Below, in pieces: positions 35,701 to 45,307 of a stretch of DNA of 64,000 nucleotides. The stretch covers positions 78,225 through 142,224 of the forward strand of contig NZ_RZRU01000006.1 of NCBI RefSeq assembly GCF_003997495.1. Reading direction: 5' to 3'. A program made the position numbers and the translations under genes. Positions within the stretch are counted from its first letter, which is position 1. Each line of letters opens with the position of its first letter. The notes beneath the pieces are model-generated. The model was not told the origin of the DNA, made no database searches, and worked only from the letters and a program-made list of their open reading frames with translations. The stretch comes from Mesorhizobium sp. M7A.F.Ca.US.008.03.1.1 (GTDB lineage Bacteria > Pseudomonadota > Alphaproteobacteria > Rhizobiales > Rhizobiaceae).

Positions 35701-36157
35701 GCAGCCGTGCATTGAGATCGACCAGGAAATTGACGGTATTGGCGGCGCTGCGATCGATGGTCTTCAGCAGCGCCGACAGCAGCGGTCCCGCCGGTTCCGG
35801 GGTGCGATAGATGGCGAGATCGTCGCGTATTTCTTCCGGATACTCGAACGGAAACGCCTCGGCCGACGGCTCGACGAAGAAATCAAACGGATTGTAGACC
35901 GTCATGTCGGCGACGAGGTCGACCTCGATCTTCAGCTCCGTCACCGGCTCCGGAAAGACGAAGCGGGCGAGGAAATTGCCGTAGGGATCCTGCTGCAGAT
36001 TGACGAAATGGTTCGCCGGCTCGACCTTGAGCGAATGACTGAGCACCTTGGTGCGGGAATGCGGCGCCGGCTGCAGCCTGATGATCTGGGGCCCGAGAAC
36101 CACCGGCCGGTCATATTTGTAGTGGGTCAGGTGGTAGACGGCTGCCAGAATTGCCAT
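32798..36157 (-). CDS. Transglutaminase-like / DUF2126 (predicted amidoligase) fusion
   Basis: Protein of 1,119 residues, first in the operon. Residues about 1-290 are a transglutaminase-like module with an N-terminal beta domain ([20 protein letters not shown]) and the triad Cys in [14 protein letters not shown], His in [12 protein letters not shown], Asp in GFDPTSGLL. Residues about 300-1119 are DUF2126, predicted from fold analysis to be a glutamine-synthetase-like COOH-NH2 ligase; visible blocks are [78 protein letters not shown] and [11 protein letters not shown]. The His/Glu/Asp-rich blocks fit a metal-ATP site. Together with the downstream ATP-grasp/alpha-E and transglutaminase genes it suggests synthesis and trimming of an unknown amide-linked compound or protein tag. 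Confidence 0.9.
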   Translation of the reverse strand: MAILAAVYHLTHYKYDRPVVLGPQIIRLQPAPHSRTKVLSHSLKVEPANHFVNLQQDPYGNFLARFVFPEPVTELKIEVDLVADMTVYNPFDFFVEPSAEAFPFEYPEEIRDDLAIYRTPEPAGPLLSALLKTIDRSAANTVNFLVDLNARLQREIAYIVRMETGVFSPEETLAAKKGSCRDSSWLLVQILRNLGIAARFVSGYLVQLKPDVVALDGPAGTAVDFTDLHAWCEVYLPGAGWIGFDPTSGLLTGESHVPLAATPHFRNAAPISGMASFANVEFGFEMRVDRIAEHPRITKPFSDESWQALDALGNKVDAALAAGDVRLTMGGEPTFVSIDDFESAEWNTAAVGPTKREKADELIRKLRERFAPGGFLHYGQGKWYPGESLPRWTFSLYWRADGQPVWSDPSLIAREKSEADIGPEQAESLLTAIAGELGIDKAMVSEAYEDPAEWLLKEGKLPDNVDPSNSRLEDPEERSRMAKVFERGLTKPSGYVLPVQRWNSQASDPRWRSEKWKTRRGRLFLVPGDSPVGYRLPLGTLPYVPPEQFPYIVPVDPSLPRGPLPAREAILSGTAPAELEGADEMARRQQAASFTAATGQQDRVEQEITEIGGAVRTALSVEPRDGRLCVFMPPVEALEDYLELVAAAENAAKAIGLPVHIEGYGPPHDPRLNVIRVAPDPGVIEVNIHPASNWQDCVATTTAIYEEARQTRLGADKFMIDGRHTGTGGGNHVVVGGATPNDSPFLRRPHLLKSLVLQWQRHPSLSYLFSGLFIGPTSQAPRFDEARHDSLYELEIAMAQVPHPDRGNAPLPWLVDRLFRNLLTDVTGNTHRSEICIDKLFSPDGPTGRLGLVEFRGFEMPPNARMSLAQQLLVRAIIARAWKSPLDGRFVRWGTSLHDRFMLPHHVWADFLDVLDDLKLNGFEFRPEWFDAQLEFRFPFCGEVQHAGIKLELRQALEPWHVMGEQGAIGGTVRFVDSSVERLQVKTEGLNPERHAVVCNGRIVPMKVTDNREVAVAGVRFKAWQPASGLHPALPVNTPLVFDIYDRWSGRAVGGCVYHVAHPGGRNYDTFPVNGNEAEARRLARFEPRGHTPSAYVIREEQPAEDFPMTLDLRRPARL

Positions 36158-36269
36158 GGGGCCCCGGAATTCAGCGTTTCAAACGATTTCGCTGAACCCT
36201 GACACATCTGGCGACCATTCTCCAAGCAGAGATGTTGCGGTGCACCTAATTTAAGCAACGGTTGCCGGC

Positions 36270-37466
36270 TCAGAAAAACGCCTGTATCCCCGTCTGCGCC
36301 CTTCCCAGGATCAGCGCATGCACGTCATGTGTGCCTTCATAGGTGTTGACCGTCTCCAGGTTCTGCGCATGGCGCATCACGTGGTAGCCGATCTGGATGC
36401 CGTTGCCGCCATGCATGTCGCGGGCCTGGCGGGCGATGTCGAGAGCCTTGCCGCAATTGTTGCGCTTGACGATCGAGATCATTTCCGGCGCCATCTTGCC
36501 TTCATCCAGCAACCGCCCGACACGCAAGGATGCCTGCAATCCCAACGCAATTTCGGTCTGCATATCGGCAAGCTTCTTCTGGTAAAGCTGCGTGCCGGCC
36601 AGCGGCTTGCCGAACTGCTTGCGATCAAGACCGTACTGGCGGGCGCGGTGCCAGCAATCTTCCGCGGCGCCCATCGAGCCCCAGGAAATGCCGAAGCGAG
36701 CCCGGTTGAGGCATCCGAACGGTCCGCCAAGGCCCTTTGCGTTGGGCAGCAGCGCGTCCTCGCCGACCTCGACGCCTTCCATCACCACTTCGCCGGTAAT
36801 CGACGCCCGCAGCGACAGCTTGCCGCCGATCTTCGGTGCCGAAAGCCCCTTCATGCCCTTTTCCAGCACGAAGCCGCGGATCTCGTCCTTGCCGTTCTCG
36901 CCCTTCAGCTTCGCCCAGACGACGAACACATCGGCGACCGGTGCGTTGGAAATCCACATCTTCGAACCGGACAGCTTGTAGCCGTTGGCTGTCCTCTCGG
37001 CGCGTGTCTTCATGCCGCCCGGGTCGGAGCCGGCATCCGGCTCGGTCAGGCCGAAACAGCCGATCCACTCGCCGCTGGCAAGCTTGGGCAGGTACTTCCT
37101 GCGCTGTTCGTCCGAGCCATAGGCGTAGATCGGATACATCACCAGCGACGACTGCACTGACATCATCGAGCGATAGCCGGAGTCAACACGTTCGACTTCC
37201 CGCGCGACCAGCCCGTAGGTCACATAGTTGGCGCCAAGCCCGCCGAATTCCTCGGGGATGTTGATGCCGAGCAGGCCGGCCTCGCCCATTTCGCGGAAGA
37301 TCGCGGTGTCGAAGGTCTCGTTGAGGTAGGCGTCCTCGATCCGCGGCGCCAGCTTGTCGGCGGCGAAGGCGGCCGCACCGTCGCGCACCATGCGCTCGTC
37401 TTCCGAAAGCTGGCCCTCGATCAGGAACGGGTCTTCCCAGACGAATGCGTTCTTGTCGGCGGCCAT
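36270..37466 (-). CDS. gcdH: Glutaryl-CoA dehydrogenase
   Basis: FAD-dependent acyl-CoA dehydrogenase of 398 residues converting glutaryl-CoA to crotonyl-CoA with CO2 release, in lysine, tryptophan and glutarate breakdown. I start at ATG 37466 (MAADKNAF), 7 bases after GGGAG; a longer frame to 37514 has no support. FAD and substrate motifs are [20 protein letters not shown] and [14 protein letters not shown]; the catalytic Glu lies in [19 protein letters not shown], and [15 protein letters not shown] and [15 protein letters not shown] are typical of GcdH rather than of short- or medium-chain enzymes. A LysR regulator is divergent and separated by 138 bp, as in gcdR-gcdH arrangements. Confidence 0.88.
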   Translation of the reverse strand: MAADKNAFVWEDPFLIEGQLSEDERMVRDGAAAFAADKLAPRIEDAYLNETFDTAIFREMGEAGLLGINIPEEFGGLGANYVTYGLVAREVERVDSGYRSMMSVQSSLVMYPIYAYGSDEQRRKYLPKLASGEWIGCFGLTEPDAGSDPGGMKTRAERTANGYKLSGSKMWISNAPVADVFVVWAKLKGENGKDEIRGFVLEKGMKGLSAPKIGGKLSLRASITGEVVMEGVEVGEDALLPNAKGLGGPFGCLNRARFGISWGSMGAAEDCWHRARQYGLDRKQFGKPLAGTQLYQKKLADMQTEIALGLQASLRVGRLLDEGKMAPEMISIVKRNNCGKALDIARQARDMHGGNGIQIGYHVMRHAQNLETVNTYEGTHDVHALILGRAQTGIQAFF

Positions 37467-37569
37467 CGCGTTTCTCCCAAACCGATGCATGTCGCTCAAA
37501 ACGATGACATGCATGAAGCAAAATGTTGGCCCGTTCTATCGGCCTGCGCCTCGAAAAAATCAAACGAAA

Positions 37570-37587
37570 TTGATTCACCGATCAATG
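37570..37587. promoter_or_regulatory. LysR-type inverted repeat between gcdH and the lysR gene
   Basis: ATTGAT, 6 bases, ATCAAT: a perfect 6-bp inverted repeat with AT-rich flanks, a pattern close to LysR boxes (here T-N12-A rather than T-N11-A). It ends 17 bases before the regulator's ATG and 104 bases from the gcdH start, so it could serve autoregulation and activation of the divergent gene. Confidence 0.5.
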
Positions 37588-37604
37588 ACCGTTAGGAATG
37601 GATC

Positions 37605-38516
37605 ATGAATGTCCAACGCCGCCTTTTGCCCAACATAAGCGCCCTTGCCGCCTTCGAGGCTGTGGCGCGACTGGGCAGTTTCACCGCTGCCGCCCAGGAG
37701 CTCGATCTGACCCAAGGCGCGGTTAGCCGGCAGATCAGATTGCTGGAAGATCAGTTCGGCCGCCGGCTGTTCGAACGCGACAGCCGCAATGTCAGGCTGT
37801 CGACATCGGGCGAAATCTACGCCGAGGCAGTGCGTTCAGCACTTGGCCAGTTGCGTGACGCAGCCCTTGGATTGATGAGCAATCGGCATAGTGGCATCCT
37901 GAACCTTGCTATTTTGCCGACCTTCGGCACGCGCTGGCTGATGCCGATGATCCCCGATTTCGTCGAAAACAATTCCGATATCACCATCAATTTCGTCACC
38001 CGCGTCGGCCGCTTCGATTTCGCCAGGGAGAGGCTGGATGCCGCCATCCATTATGGCCTGCCGGACTGGCCTGAGGCCGACTCGACATTGTTGGTGCGCG
38101 AAACCGTGGCGCCGGTCGTGTCGCCCGAATTCCTCGCCGGCCGCGCCATTGCGTCACCGGCCGATATCGGCCGCCTGCCGCTGCTGCACATGGCGACGCG
38201 TCCTGGCGCCTGGACCGAATGGTTCGAGCATCAGGGCCTGAGCGCGCCGACCGGGCCCGGCATGCAGTTCGAGCAGTTCGGCACCGCCGCCCAGGCCTGC
38301 ATGGCGGGGCTCGGCGTGGCGCTGCTGCCGCTGATCCTCATTGCAGGCGAATTGCAGCGCGGCCAGCTGGTGCCGGCGCCAGGCCAGCCCATGCAAAGCC
38401 GCAGCGCCTACTATCTCGTCGTCCCGCACGACAAGCGCGGCCATCCGCCCGTCGCCAGTTTTCGCGACTGGCTGCTGAGCCAGGTCGAGAAGGAGCCGGC
38501 CGTTCTGGCGTGGTAG
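37605..38516 (+). CDS. LysR-family transcriptional regulator
   Basis: Regulator of 303 residues. The N-terminal winged HTH (ALAAFEAVARLGSFTAAAQE, LTQGAVSRQIRLLEDQFG) and the substrate-binding domain (SGILNLAILPTFGTRWLMPM, DAAIHYGLPDW, MAGLGVALLPLILIAGEL) place it in the GcvA-like LysR branch. It is divergent from glutaryl-CoA dehydrogenase with an inverted repeat between them, so it probably controls gcdH in response to glutarate or glutaryl-CoA (the GcdR role; inference). Its stop codon directly abuts the end of the convergent tex gene. Confidence 0.88.
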   Translation: MNVQRRLLPNISALAAFEAVARLGSFTAAAQELDLTQGAVSRQIRLLEDQFGRRLFERDSRNVRLSTSGEIYAEAVRSALGQLRDAALGLMSNRHSGILNLAILPTFGTRWLMPMIPDFVENNSDITINFVTRVGRFDFARERLDAAIHYGLPDWPEADSTLLVRETVAPVVSPEFLAGRAIASPADIGRLPLLHMATRPGAWTEWFEHQGLSAPTGPGMQFEQFGTAAQACMAGLGVALLPLILIAGELQRGQLVPAPGQPMQSRSAYYLVVPHDKRGHPPVASFRDWLLSQVEKEPAVLAW

Positions 38517-40841
38517 CTACTTCCGCTTCAGCGCATCCGCCAGCGCAGCGCCGAATGCTCCTTGCTGTGCCGGCCGCTCCGGCTGGCGCTGCGGCGCCGG
38601 CGACCGTGGGGCCGGCCTGCCGCCACCATTGTCGCGCGGCCCGCCACGCGGTGCGCCACCCTCGCCACCATCCTTGCGCATGGACAGAGCGATGCGCTTG
38701 CGCTTGATGTCGACTTCGACGACGCGCACCTTGACCACGTCGCCGGCCTTGACCACCTCATGCGCGTCCTTGATGAACCGGTCGGCCAGTTGCGAGACAT
38801 GCACCAGCCCGTCCTGATGCACTCCGATATCGACGAAGGCGCCGAAGGCGGCCACGTTGGTGACCGTGCCTTCCAGCAGCATGCCGGGCTTCAGATCCTT
38901 GATGTCGTCGATGCCGTCGGCGAAGGTAGCCGTCTTGAAGCCAGGGCGCGGGTCGCGACCGGGCTTTTCCAGCTCCGCCAGGATGTCGCGTACCGTCGGC
39001 AGGCCGAAACGCTCGTCGACGAAGACGCGCGGGTCGAGTGCCTTGAGCGCGGCACTATCGCCCATCAGCGACCGCACATCGCGCCCGCAGGCGGTGACGA
39101 TCTTCTTGGCAACGCCATAGGCTTCCGGATGCACCGACGAGGCATCGAGCGGCTCGCTGCCATTGGCAATGCGCAGGAAGCCGGCGGATTGTTCGAAGGC
39201 CCGAGGTCCGAGCCGCGGCACCTTGAGCAGATCCTTCCGGCTGGCGAAGGGGCCGGTCGCGTCGCGATGCGCAACGATCGCGTCGGCCAGCGACGCACCC
39301 AGGCCTGAAACGCGCGCCAGCAGCGGCGCCGAGGCAGTGTTGAGATCGACGCCGACTGCATTGACTGCGTCCTCGACCACCGCTTCCAGCGAACGGCCGA
39401 GCCGGTATTGGTCGACATCGTGCTGGTATTGGCCGACGCCGATCGACTTCGGCTCGATCTTGACCAGTTCGGCCAGCGGATCCTGCAGGCGCCGGGCGAT
39501 CGACACCGCGCCGCGCAACGACACGTCGAGGCCGGGGAATTCCGCCGCCGCCGTCGCCGATGCCGAATAGACCGAGGCGCCTGCCTCGCTGACGATCACT
39601 TTCAAGGGCTTCGGCCCGCCATCAGCCGGCATGTCGGACAGCATGTCCGCGACCAGCTTTTCCGTCTCGCGGCTGCCGGTGCCGTTGCCGATCGAGATCA
39701 GTTCGACCTTGTGCTGGCGGATGAGCTTGGCCAGTTCCGCTTGCGTGCCGCGCACATCGTTCTTGGGCGGAAACGGATAGACAGTCGTCGTGGTCAGCAC
39801 CTTGCCGGTGCCGTCGACCACCGCCACCTTGACGCCGGTGCGGATGCCCGGATCGAGCCCCATCGTGGCGCGCGAACCAGCCGGGGCGGCGAGCAGCAGA
39901 TCCTTCAGATTGCGGGCGAAGACATGGATCGCCTCTTCCTCGGCCCGCTCACGCAAATCGCGCATCAAATCGAGCGTCAGGTGCAGCGACAGTTTTATAC
40001 GCCAGGTCCAACCGGCGACCTCCGTCAGCCAGCGATCGCCCGGCAGGCTGCCGCCAATGGCATAGGCATTGGCGATCATCCGCTCGACCGGCTTCACCGG
40101 TGAGGTGTCGTCGGCATCGACCTCGATGTCGAGGGACAGCACCTCCTCGTTGCGGCCGCGCAGCATGGCCAGTGCCCGATGGCTCGGCACATTTGCCCAG
40201 CGCTCGACATGATCAAAATAATCGGAGAATTTCGCGCCGGCCTCCTGCTTGCCGTCGACCACTCTGGCGCGCATGAAGGCGCGTTCCTTCATGTAGCTGC
40301 GCAATTTGCCGACCAGATCGGCATTCTCGGCGAATTGTTCCGACAGGATGTCGCGCGCGCCGTCGAGCGCCGCTTTGGCATCAGCCACCTCTTCGGTCAC
40401 ATAGGCCAGTGCCAGTTCGGCAGGCACGAGCGAACGGTCGGCAAGAATGGCTTCGGCCAGCGGCCCCAGTCCGCGCTCCCGGGCGATCTCGGCCTTGGTC
40501 CGGCGCTTGGGCTTGTAGGGCAGGTAGATGTCCTCAAGTTCCGCCTTGGTGGTGGCGGCGACGATCTTGCCTTCAAGCTCCTCGGTCAGCTTGCCCTGTT
40601 CGCGGATCGAGCCAAGGATGGTGTCGCGGCGCGCGTCGAGCTCGCGCAGATAGGCAAGCCGTTCGGCAAGATCGCGCAATTGCGTATCGTCCAGCCCGCC
40701 GGTGACCTCCTTGCGGTAGCGCGCCACGAACGGCACCGTCGCGCCCTCGTCCAGCAGCCCGATCGCCGCGGCCGCCTGCTCTGGCCGCGCGTTGATCTCG
40801 GCTGCGATGATGGCTGCAATGCGCTTGATATCGGATGCCAT
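38517..40841 (-). CDS. tex: Tex-like RNA-binding transcription accessory protein
   Basis: Cytoplasmic nucleic-acid-binding protein of 774 residues, the usual length of Tex. The start at ATG 40841 (MASDIKRI) follows AGGAACGAC; the frame continues further upstream without family similarity. Domains in order: Tex N-terminal helical domain ([39 protein letters not shown]), YqgF-like RNase H fold ([20 protein letters not shown]), tandem helix-hairpin-helix ([20 protein letters not shown]), and S1 ([29 protein letters not shown]). The C-terminus is a Gly/Pro/Arg-rich tail ([20 protein letters not shown]). Its roles in transcription and RNA handling are broad and not specific to the neighbourhood. 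Confidence 0.94.
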   Translation of the reverse strand: MASDIKRIAAIIAAEINARPEQAAAAIGLLDEGATVPFVARYRKEVTGGLDDTQLRDLAERLAYLRELDARRDTILGSIREQGKLTEELEGKIVAATTKAELEDIYLPYKPKRRTKAEIARERGLGPLAEAILADRSLVPAELALAYVTEEVADAKAALDGARDILSEQFAENADLVGKLRSYMKERAFMRARVVDGKQEAGAKFSDYFDHVERWANVPSHRALAMLRGRNEEVLSLDIEVDADDTSPVKPVERMIANAYAIGGSLPGDRWLTEVAGWTWRIKLSLHLTLDLMRDLRERAEEEAIHVFARNLKDLLLAAPAGSRATMGLDPGIRTGVKVAVVDGTGKVLTTTTVYPFPPKNDVRGTQAELAKLIRQHKVELISIGNGTGSRETEKLVADMLSDMPADGGPKPLKVIVSEAGASVYSASATAAAEFPGLDVSLRGAVSIARRLQDPLAELVKIEPKSIGVGQYQHDVDQYRLGRSLEAVVEDAVNAVGVDLNTASAPLLARVSGLGASLADAIVAHRDATGPFASRKDLLKVPRLGPRAFEQSAGFLRIANGSEPLDASSVHPEAYGVAKKIVTACGRDVRSLMGDSAALKALDPRVFVDERFGLPTVRDILAELEKPGRDPRPGFKTATFADGIDDIKDLKPGMLLEGTVTNVAAFGAFVDIGVHQDGLVHVSQLADRFIKDAHEVVKAGDVVKVRVVEVDIKRKRIALSMRKDGGEGGAPRGGPRDNGGGRPAPRSPAPQRQPERPAQQGAFGAALADALKRK

Positions 40842-40969
40842 GTCGTTCCTGCTCTCATCCAAAGAGCGGCGACCATAGGCGCAGACGTCCGGCCCGCCAA
40901 CCGCCGCGCTTCGATCCGCCCGGCGGGTCCACAGGAAAGCGTATGCTAATGTGGCGGCTCGGATCCAGC

Positions 40970-42148
40970 CTAGACCATGCGGCTGAGCGCCTCGAAGAAG
41001 GCGACAATCTCGACATCGAGCGGATCGTCGACCGGCTCGGGCTGCGACGACATCTTGGCGATCACCACCTCGGTCCTGGGATCGACATACAGCCACTGGC
41101 CATGAATACCGATGCCACAATAGGCGCCGTTCTCGTGTCCAGTCTGGTACCATTTGTTCCGGTAACGACCTTTGGGAAACAGTGGCAGCATCGCGCCGCG
41201 CTGCCAGGCGTCCGCACTGCCGCCGGTGCTGGTCGTGTCGCGCACCCAGGCTTCAGGCACGATGCGGCGGCCATTGGCCACCCCGCCTTGCCGCATCATC
41301 TCGCCGACACGCGCCAGGTCGCGCGGCGTCACCGAAATGCCGCCGGCCGTGCGCGCCGTGCCTTCCATGTCGACGCCGATCGAGGCTTCGCTGACAGCGC
41401 CGAGCGGCAGCCACAGCTTCTCGCGCATCAGGTCGCTGAACCGCTGGCCCGACGCGCGCTCAAGCAGCAGGCCGAGCAGGTCGGAATTGGGCGAGCGGTA
41501 GCGGAAGGTTTGGCCATGCGGCTCGGCAAGGCGCTGCAGGGTCAGGATGAACTCGCGCAGGCTCTCCGTGCCGCCACCCGGATTCCACAGCGTGGCGCGG
41601 CGGTAGCGGGCGAAAGCGCTTTCCGGATCGAGATAGGCTTCCTCGAAATCGAGGCTGACACTCATGTCGAGCACGTGCCGCACGCTGGCATCGCCATAGG
41701 CCGAGCCGGCGGCTTCAGGGATGTAGGCCGTCACCGGTGCTTCAGGGTCGAACACCCCCTCGCCTTCCAGTATGCCCGCAATGATGGCGGTCAGCGACTT
41801 GCTGATCGAAAAGATGATGTGGCGGGCGCCGAATTCCATGTGCGGGGCGAACCAGTCGCAGACGATCTTGCCGCCTTTCATCACCGTCAGAGCGTCGGTG
41901 CTCGAACGCACCAGAAATTCAGCCACCGTCTCCGGTGTGCTGGCGATCGCAACCTTCTCGCCGAGCAGCCCGCCCATATCGAGCACGGGGATTTCGACAA
42001 CGCCCGACGCCGCCACTCGGGCGGTCGGCACCAGTTCGCCGAGATTCTGGAACGACCACCGGTTGAACGGATTCTCGCGCCAGTTGGCGAGCACCACCTC
42101 GTTGCGCCGGAAGCCATAGCGGGTCTCGAACACGGTCTTGCCGGTCAT
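40970..42148 (-). CDS. Class C beta-lactamase-fold serine hydrolase, NylB-like (copy 1)
   Basis: Hydrolase of 392 residues of the serine beta-lactamase/penicillin-binding fold. The nucleophile motif is S114-I-S-K117 ([10 protein letters not shown]) and a catalytic Tyr is at 217 ([10 protein letters not shown]). These positions are almost exactly those of 6-aminohexanoate-dimer hydrolase NylB (Ser112, Lys115, Tyr215), and the length is equal. No signal peptide, so it acts in the cytoplasm. NylB-type enzymes cut linear amides or carboxyl esters; the natural substrate here is unknown. It is a diverged paralogue of the next gene (36 bp away) and sits beside a polyamine-type ABC importer, suggesting it hydrolyses an imported amide. 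Confidence 0.82.
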   Translation of the reverse strand: MTGKTVFETRYGFRRNEVVLANWRENPFNRWSFQNLGELVPTARVAASGVVEIPVLDMGGLLGEKVAIASTPETVAEFLVRSSTDALTVMKGGKIVCDWFAPHMEFGARHIIFSISKSLTAIIAGILEGEGVFDPEAPVTAYIPEAAGSAYGDASVRHVLDMSVSLDFEEAYLDPESAFARYRRATLWNPGGGTESLREFILTLQRLAEPHGQTFRYRSPNSDLLGLLLERASGQRFSDLMREKLWLPLGAVSEASIGVDMEGTARTAGGISVTPRDLARVGEMMRQGGVANGRRIVPEAWVRDTTSTGGSADAWQRGAMLPLFPKGRYRNKWYQTGHENGAYCGIGIHGQWLYVDPRTEVVIAKMSSQPEPVDDPLDVEIVAFFEALSRMV

Positions 42149-42184
42149 GGCGTTTCCTTCCGGGGTCGTTTCTTCTTGTGGGGC

Positions 42185-43381
42185 TCAGCGAAGTGCCGTT
42201 GCGATAGCGTGCACGGCTTTCAGAGTCGCTATGGAATAGGCACCATTGGCGAAATCCGGCCAGGTCGAAAGCTTCACCACGACCATTCCGGTGTTCCAGT
42301 CGATATGAATCATCTGACCGAACACGCCGCGGCACATCAGTGCGCGCGAGCGCGGGTCCTCGATCCAGAACTGGTTGCGATAGCTGCCCTCGGGCAGGCT
42401 GGGGCTGAAGTCCGGCCCATGCCTGCCGTTGCGCGTCGCCTCGACCCAGCCGGCCGGCACGACGCCGCCGCCATTGTCGAGGATCAGTTGGCCGAAGCGG
42501 CCATAGTCGCGCAGCGTCGCGTTGAAGCCACCGTCGGCCACCGCATAGCCGGCGCTGTCGACCGTGAAACAGGCGCTTTCATCAGCGCCGAGCTTTTGCC
42601 AGAGTTCTTCCGAAATCAGCTGCGGCAGCCTTTTGCCCGTCACCCGTTCCATGATGAAGGCGAGTACATCGGTCTCGATCGAGCGATACTCGAATTGAGC
42701 ACCATGCGGGCGGATCGTTCCCTTCAAGCCGAGGATCAGCTCGAACATGTGCGAAGGCCAGCGGAAGGCCGGATCGCTGTCCGGCGGCACCGGCTTCCAG
42801 CCGGTGGCGACATCGACCTGGCCGATGTCGGAATAGCGGTCGGTATATTCCTCGGAGAAGCGGACGCCGCTGGTCATGTCCAGCACATGCTGCACGCTGG
42901 CGCCGGCCCAGCCGGTCACGACGAGTTCCGGCAGGTAGTCGGTTACCGGCCTGGCCGGATCGATCAGGCCGCGCCCAACCAGTATGCCGAACACCGAACC
43001 GGTAAGGGACTTCGCCATCGACTGCGACAGGTGCAGCGTGCGCTCATCCATGCCGTTGAAGTAGCGCTCATAGGCAACCTTGCCGTCCTTGAGCACCAGA
43101 AAGCCGTCCGTATAGGTCTCGTCAAGCAGCCCGGCGAGCGTTGTCGGCATGCCCTCGCTGTCCTCGACCTGCAGCCCGTCGAGATCGGCCTCGGCGCGTT
43201 CGAGACGGCGGCGATGGCCGTTGCCGCGCCAGACTTCGGCGGTCGGCAGAATTTCACGGATGTGCTGGAACGCCCAGCGGTTCCATGGCGGCCGGTCCCA
43301 GTCGAGCTTCGGCGGTACCATGGCGGGCGGCGAGCCCTGCATGATCGGCGGCCGCGGATCGGAATTGCGATAGGAGTCCAT
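42185..43381 (-). CDS. Class C beta-lactamase-fold serine hydrolase, NylB-like (copy 2)
   Basis: Hydrolase of 398 residues, same family as the neighbouring copy. I start at ATG 43381 (MDSYRNSD) behind AAGGGA; the frame is open further upstream only by overlapping the solute-binding gene. Nucleophile motif S121-M-A-K124 (SQSMAKSLTGSV), the exact tetrad residues of NylB (SMAK), and Tyr232 in FEYRSIETD. Shared blocks with copy 1 include PPWNRWAFQHIREILPTAEV against [17 protein letters not shown]. It lies just after the terminator of the ABC operon, so it probably has reduced or separate expression. It likely cleaves an amide or ester taken up by that system (inference). Confidence 0.82.
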   Translation of the reverse strand: MDSYRNSDPRPPIMQGSPPAMVPPKLDWDRPPWNRWAFQHIREILPTAEVWRGNGHRRRLERAEADLDGLQVEDSEGMPTTLAGLLDETYTDGFLVLKDGKVAYERYFNGMDERTLHLSQSMAKSLTGSVFGILVGRGLIDPARPVTDYLPELVVTGWAGASVQHVLDMTSGVRFSEEYTDRYSDIGQVDVATGWKPVPPDSDPAFRWPSHMFELILGLKGTIRPHGAQFEYRSIETDVLAFIMERVTGKRLPQLISEELWQKLGADESACFTVDSAGYAVADGGFNATLRDYGRFGQLILDNGGGVVPAGWVEATRNGRHGPDFSPSLPEGSYRNQFWIEDPRSRALMCRGVFGQMIHIDWNTGMVVVKLSTWPDFANGAYSIATLKAVHAIATALR

Positions 43382-43403
43382 GACGGCCGTGTCCCTTGAA
43401 CAT

Positions 43404-43439
43404 AAAAACGGACCCGGCGGCGTGTGCCGCCGGGTCCGT
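43404..43439 (-). terminator. Intrinsic terminator behind the potD-like gene
   Basis: On the minus strand ACGGACCCGGCGGC pairs perfectly with GCCGCCGGGTCCGT (14 bp, 4-base loop, 43408-43439) and is followed by five T. It starts 10 bases after the solute-binding protein stop and separates the ABC genes from the two serine hydrolase genes. Confidence 0.85.
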
Positions 43440-43449
43440 CGAACCCAGT

Positions 43450-44484
43450 TTACTTCTGCAACTCGGTCCAGATCTTGGTGTAAAGTTCCTGGGTCTCCGG
43501 CGGGCACATCTGCTGGAGCTCGCCAAGGGGTTTGTCCGCGGCCGGAATGATGACTTCCGGCGCGTCCTTCATATCGGCAGGCATGTACTTGTCCGAGCCG
43601 GTGATGGCATTGGCGTAGCGATGGAAGGCCGAGAGACCTGCCGCGTTTTCCGGGTCCATGATGAAGTTCTGGAAAAGCTTGGCGTTCTCGACGTTCTTGG
43701 CTTCCTTCAGAACGACGACGTTGTCGCTCCACAGGCCGAAGCCTTCTTTCGGATAGTTGTAGTGGATGGCCGGGTTGGCCAGCCGCTGGCGCAGCGCCGA
43801 GCCGTTCCAGTCGCTGGTCGCCTTGAAGTCGCCGGCGCCCATCTTCTCGATGGTGTTGTATTCCATCGCGATCCAGTTCGGCTTGGCCGCCACCAGCAGG
43901 TCGCGCACCTTCTTCAGCACGGCCTTGTCGTCGGTGCATTGCTGGCCGCCGACATACTTGATCGCGGCGAACATCACATCGCCCATCTCCGGAACGACAT
44001 TGACCTTGCCCTTCAGCTCGTCAGGCGTGTTGAAGACGATGCCCCACGTATTGGCCGGCCCCTTGTAGGCATCGGTGTTGACGACCACACCGATCGTGCC
44101 CCACGCCCACGGAACGCTGTATTTGCGACCCGGGTCGAAATCGGGATTGGCCCATTCCGGCGCCACGTTCTTGAAGTTCTCCATCTTGCCCGGATCGGTC
44201 TCCTGGATGAGGCCTTCCTTGATCCAGATCGGCACGTAGGTCTGCGACGGCACGGCGATGTCGAAGCCGGTGCCGCCCTGGCGAACCTTGGCCAGCGCGG
44301 TGTCGTTGGAATCGTAATCGGTGATGGTCACCTTGACGTTGTATTTGGCCTCGAACTTCTTGATCACGTCGGGGCTGGTGTAGTTGCCCCAATTGTAGAT
44401 GTTGAGCACGCCGTCGGCGCGGGCCAGGCCCGTCGAGGCGAGCAGCGCCAACCCCATGGCGGTTGCTGTCGTTTTCCAGTTCAT
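43450..44484 (-). CDS. Polyamine-type ABC transporter substrate-binding protein (PotD/PotF family)
   Basis: Periplasmic binding protein of 344 residues starting at ATG 44484 (MNWKTT) after GGGAG. The signal peptide is TATAMGLALLASTGLARA. The PotD/F fold is clear: LNIYNWGNYTSPDVIKKFEA at the mature N-terminus, TDYDSNDTALAKVRQGGTGF, IAVPSQTYVPIWIKEGLIQ, and YSVPWAWGTIGVVVNTDAY. Acidic and Trp residues in these blocks line the polyamine site in characterised members. It is the last gene of a potA-potB-potC-potD order. The real ligand may be putrescine, spermidine, an acylated polyamine or another amine. Confidence 0.9.
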   Translation of the reverse strand: MNWKTTATAMGLALLASTGLARADGVLNIYNWGNYTSPDVIKKFEAKYNVKVTITDYDSNDTALAKVRQGGTGFDIAVPSQTYVPIWIKEGLIQETDPGKMENFKNVAPEWANPDFDPGRKYSVPWAWGTIGVVVNTDAYKGPANTWGIVFNTPDELKGKVNVVPEMGDVMFAAIKYVGGQQCTDDKAVLKKVRDLLVAAKPNWIAMEYNTIEKMGAGDFKATSDWNGSALRQRLANPAIHYNYPKEGFGLWSDNVVVLKEAKNVENAKLFQNFIMDPENAAGLSAFHRYANAITGSDKYMPADMKDAPEVIIPAADKPLGELQQMCPPETQELYTKIWTELQK

Positions 44485-44506
44485 GGTTTTAACTCCCATT
44501 TTCGGT

Positions 44507-45307
44507 TCAGTCTCGTTTCCTGCTGACGAAGAAAAACAACGTGACGATCGCGACCGAAAGCAGCAGGAAGGCGGTCGATATCGCGTTGATCTCGGGTGTG
44601 ATGCCGCGGCGGATCTGGCCGAGCATGTAGGTGGGCAGCGTGTCCTGGCCGCCCGATTTGACGAACTCGGTGATGACGACGTCGTCGAGCGAGATGACGA
44701 AGGCCAGCATCAGCCCGGCGAGGATGCCGGGCCACAGAAGCGGCAGCGTGATGCGCCGGAAGGCCTTCCAGGGCGTCGCGTAGAGGTCGGCTGCGGCGCG
44801 CTCCAGCGTCAGGTCCATATTCTCAAGCCGCGCCCGGATCGGCAGGTAGGCAAAGGGAATGCAGAACGCCGTGTGCGCGGCGACCAGATAGCCGATGCCG
44901 GAATAGCCGGTGAAGATCTTGATGCGCGAGAAGAAGATCAGCAGCGCCACCCCGGTGACGATCTCGGGCACCATCAGCGGCTGGTTGATCGCCGCATATT
45001 TGAAGGTGAGGCCGGGATAGGGCGCGGTGCGGGTGGTGGCGAGCGCCGCCATCGTGGCAAAGATCGTGGAGAGCACCGCCGCGATGGAGCCTATCTGGAA
45101 GGAACGCAGCGTGGCATCGACGACCTGCGTGTTCTGCCATGCCGACTGGAACCATTTCAGCGAAAAGCCGCCCCATTCGGAGGTCGAGCTCGCCGCGTTG
45201 AAGGCATAGATGACCAACACGATGATCGGCAGATACAGCACGATAAAGCAGGTCGCGGCGATCGCGGTGAATCCTGGCTGGTGCTTGATGGAAAAGTTCT
45301 TAGCCAT
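44507..45307 (-). CDS. Polyamine-type ABC transporter permease (PotC-like)
   Basis: Inner-membrane permease of 266 residues with about six transmembrane helices. I start at ATG 45307 (MAKNFSIKH), which overlaps the end of the preceding permease gene by 8 bp; a start 13 codons earlier is unlikely. The first helix is FTAIAATCFIVLYLPIIVLV. The EAA loop that contacts the ATPase is ERAAADLYATPWKAFRRITL followed by PLLWPGILAGLML. SLDDVVITEFVKSGG is typical of PotC and PotI. Translationally coupled with the PotB-like gene. Confidence 0.9.
   Translation of the reverse strand: MAKNFSIKHQPGFTAIAATCFIVLYLPIIVLVIYAFNAASSTSEWGGFSLKWFQSAWQNTQVVDATLRSFQIGSIAAVLSTIFATMAALATTRTAPYPGLTFKYAAINQPLMVPEIVTGVALLIFFSRIKIFTGYSGIGYLVAAHTAFCIPFAYLPIRARLENMDLTLERAAADLYATPWKAFRRITLPLLWPGILAGLMLAFVISLDDVVITEFVKSGGQDTLPTYMLGQIRRGITPEINAISTAFLLLSVAIVTLFFFVSRKRD

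Noticed and set aside
36270..37466. Generic short/medium-chain acyl-CoA dehydrogenase
   Set aside because: Position of the catalytic Glu in the YEGTHDVH block and other GcdH blocks point to glutaryl-CoA dehydrogenase.
40835..43399. An 854-codon plus-strand frame spanning both serine hydrolases
   Set aside because: Antisense to two well-supported genes; high Arg/His content typical of shadow frames.
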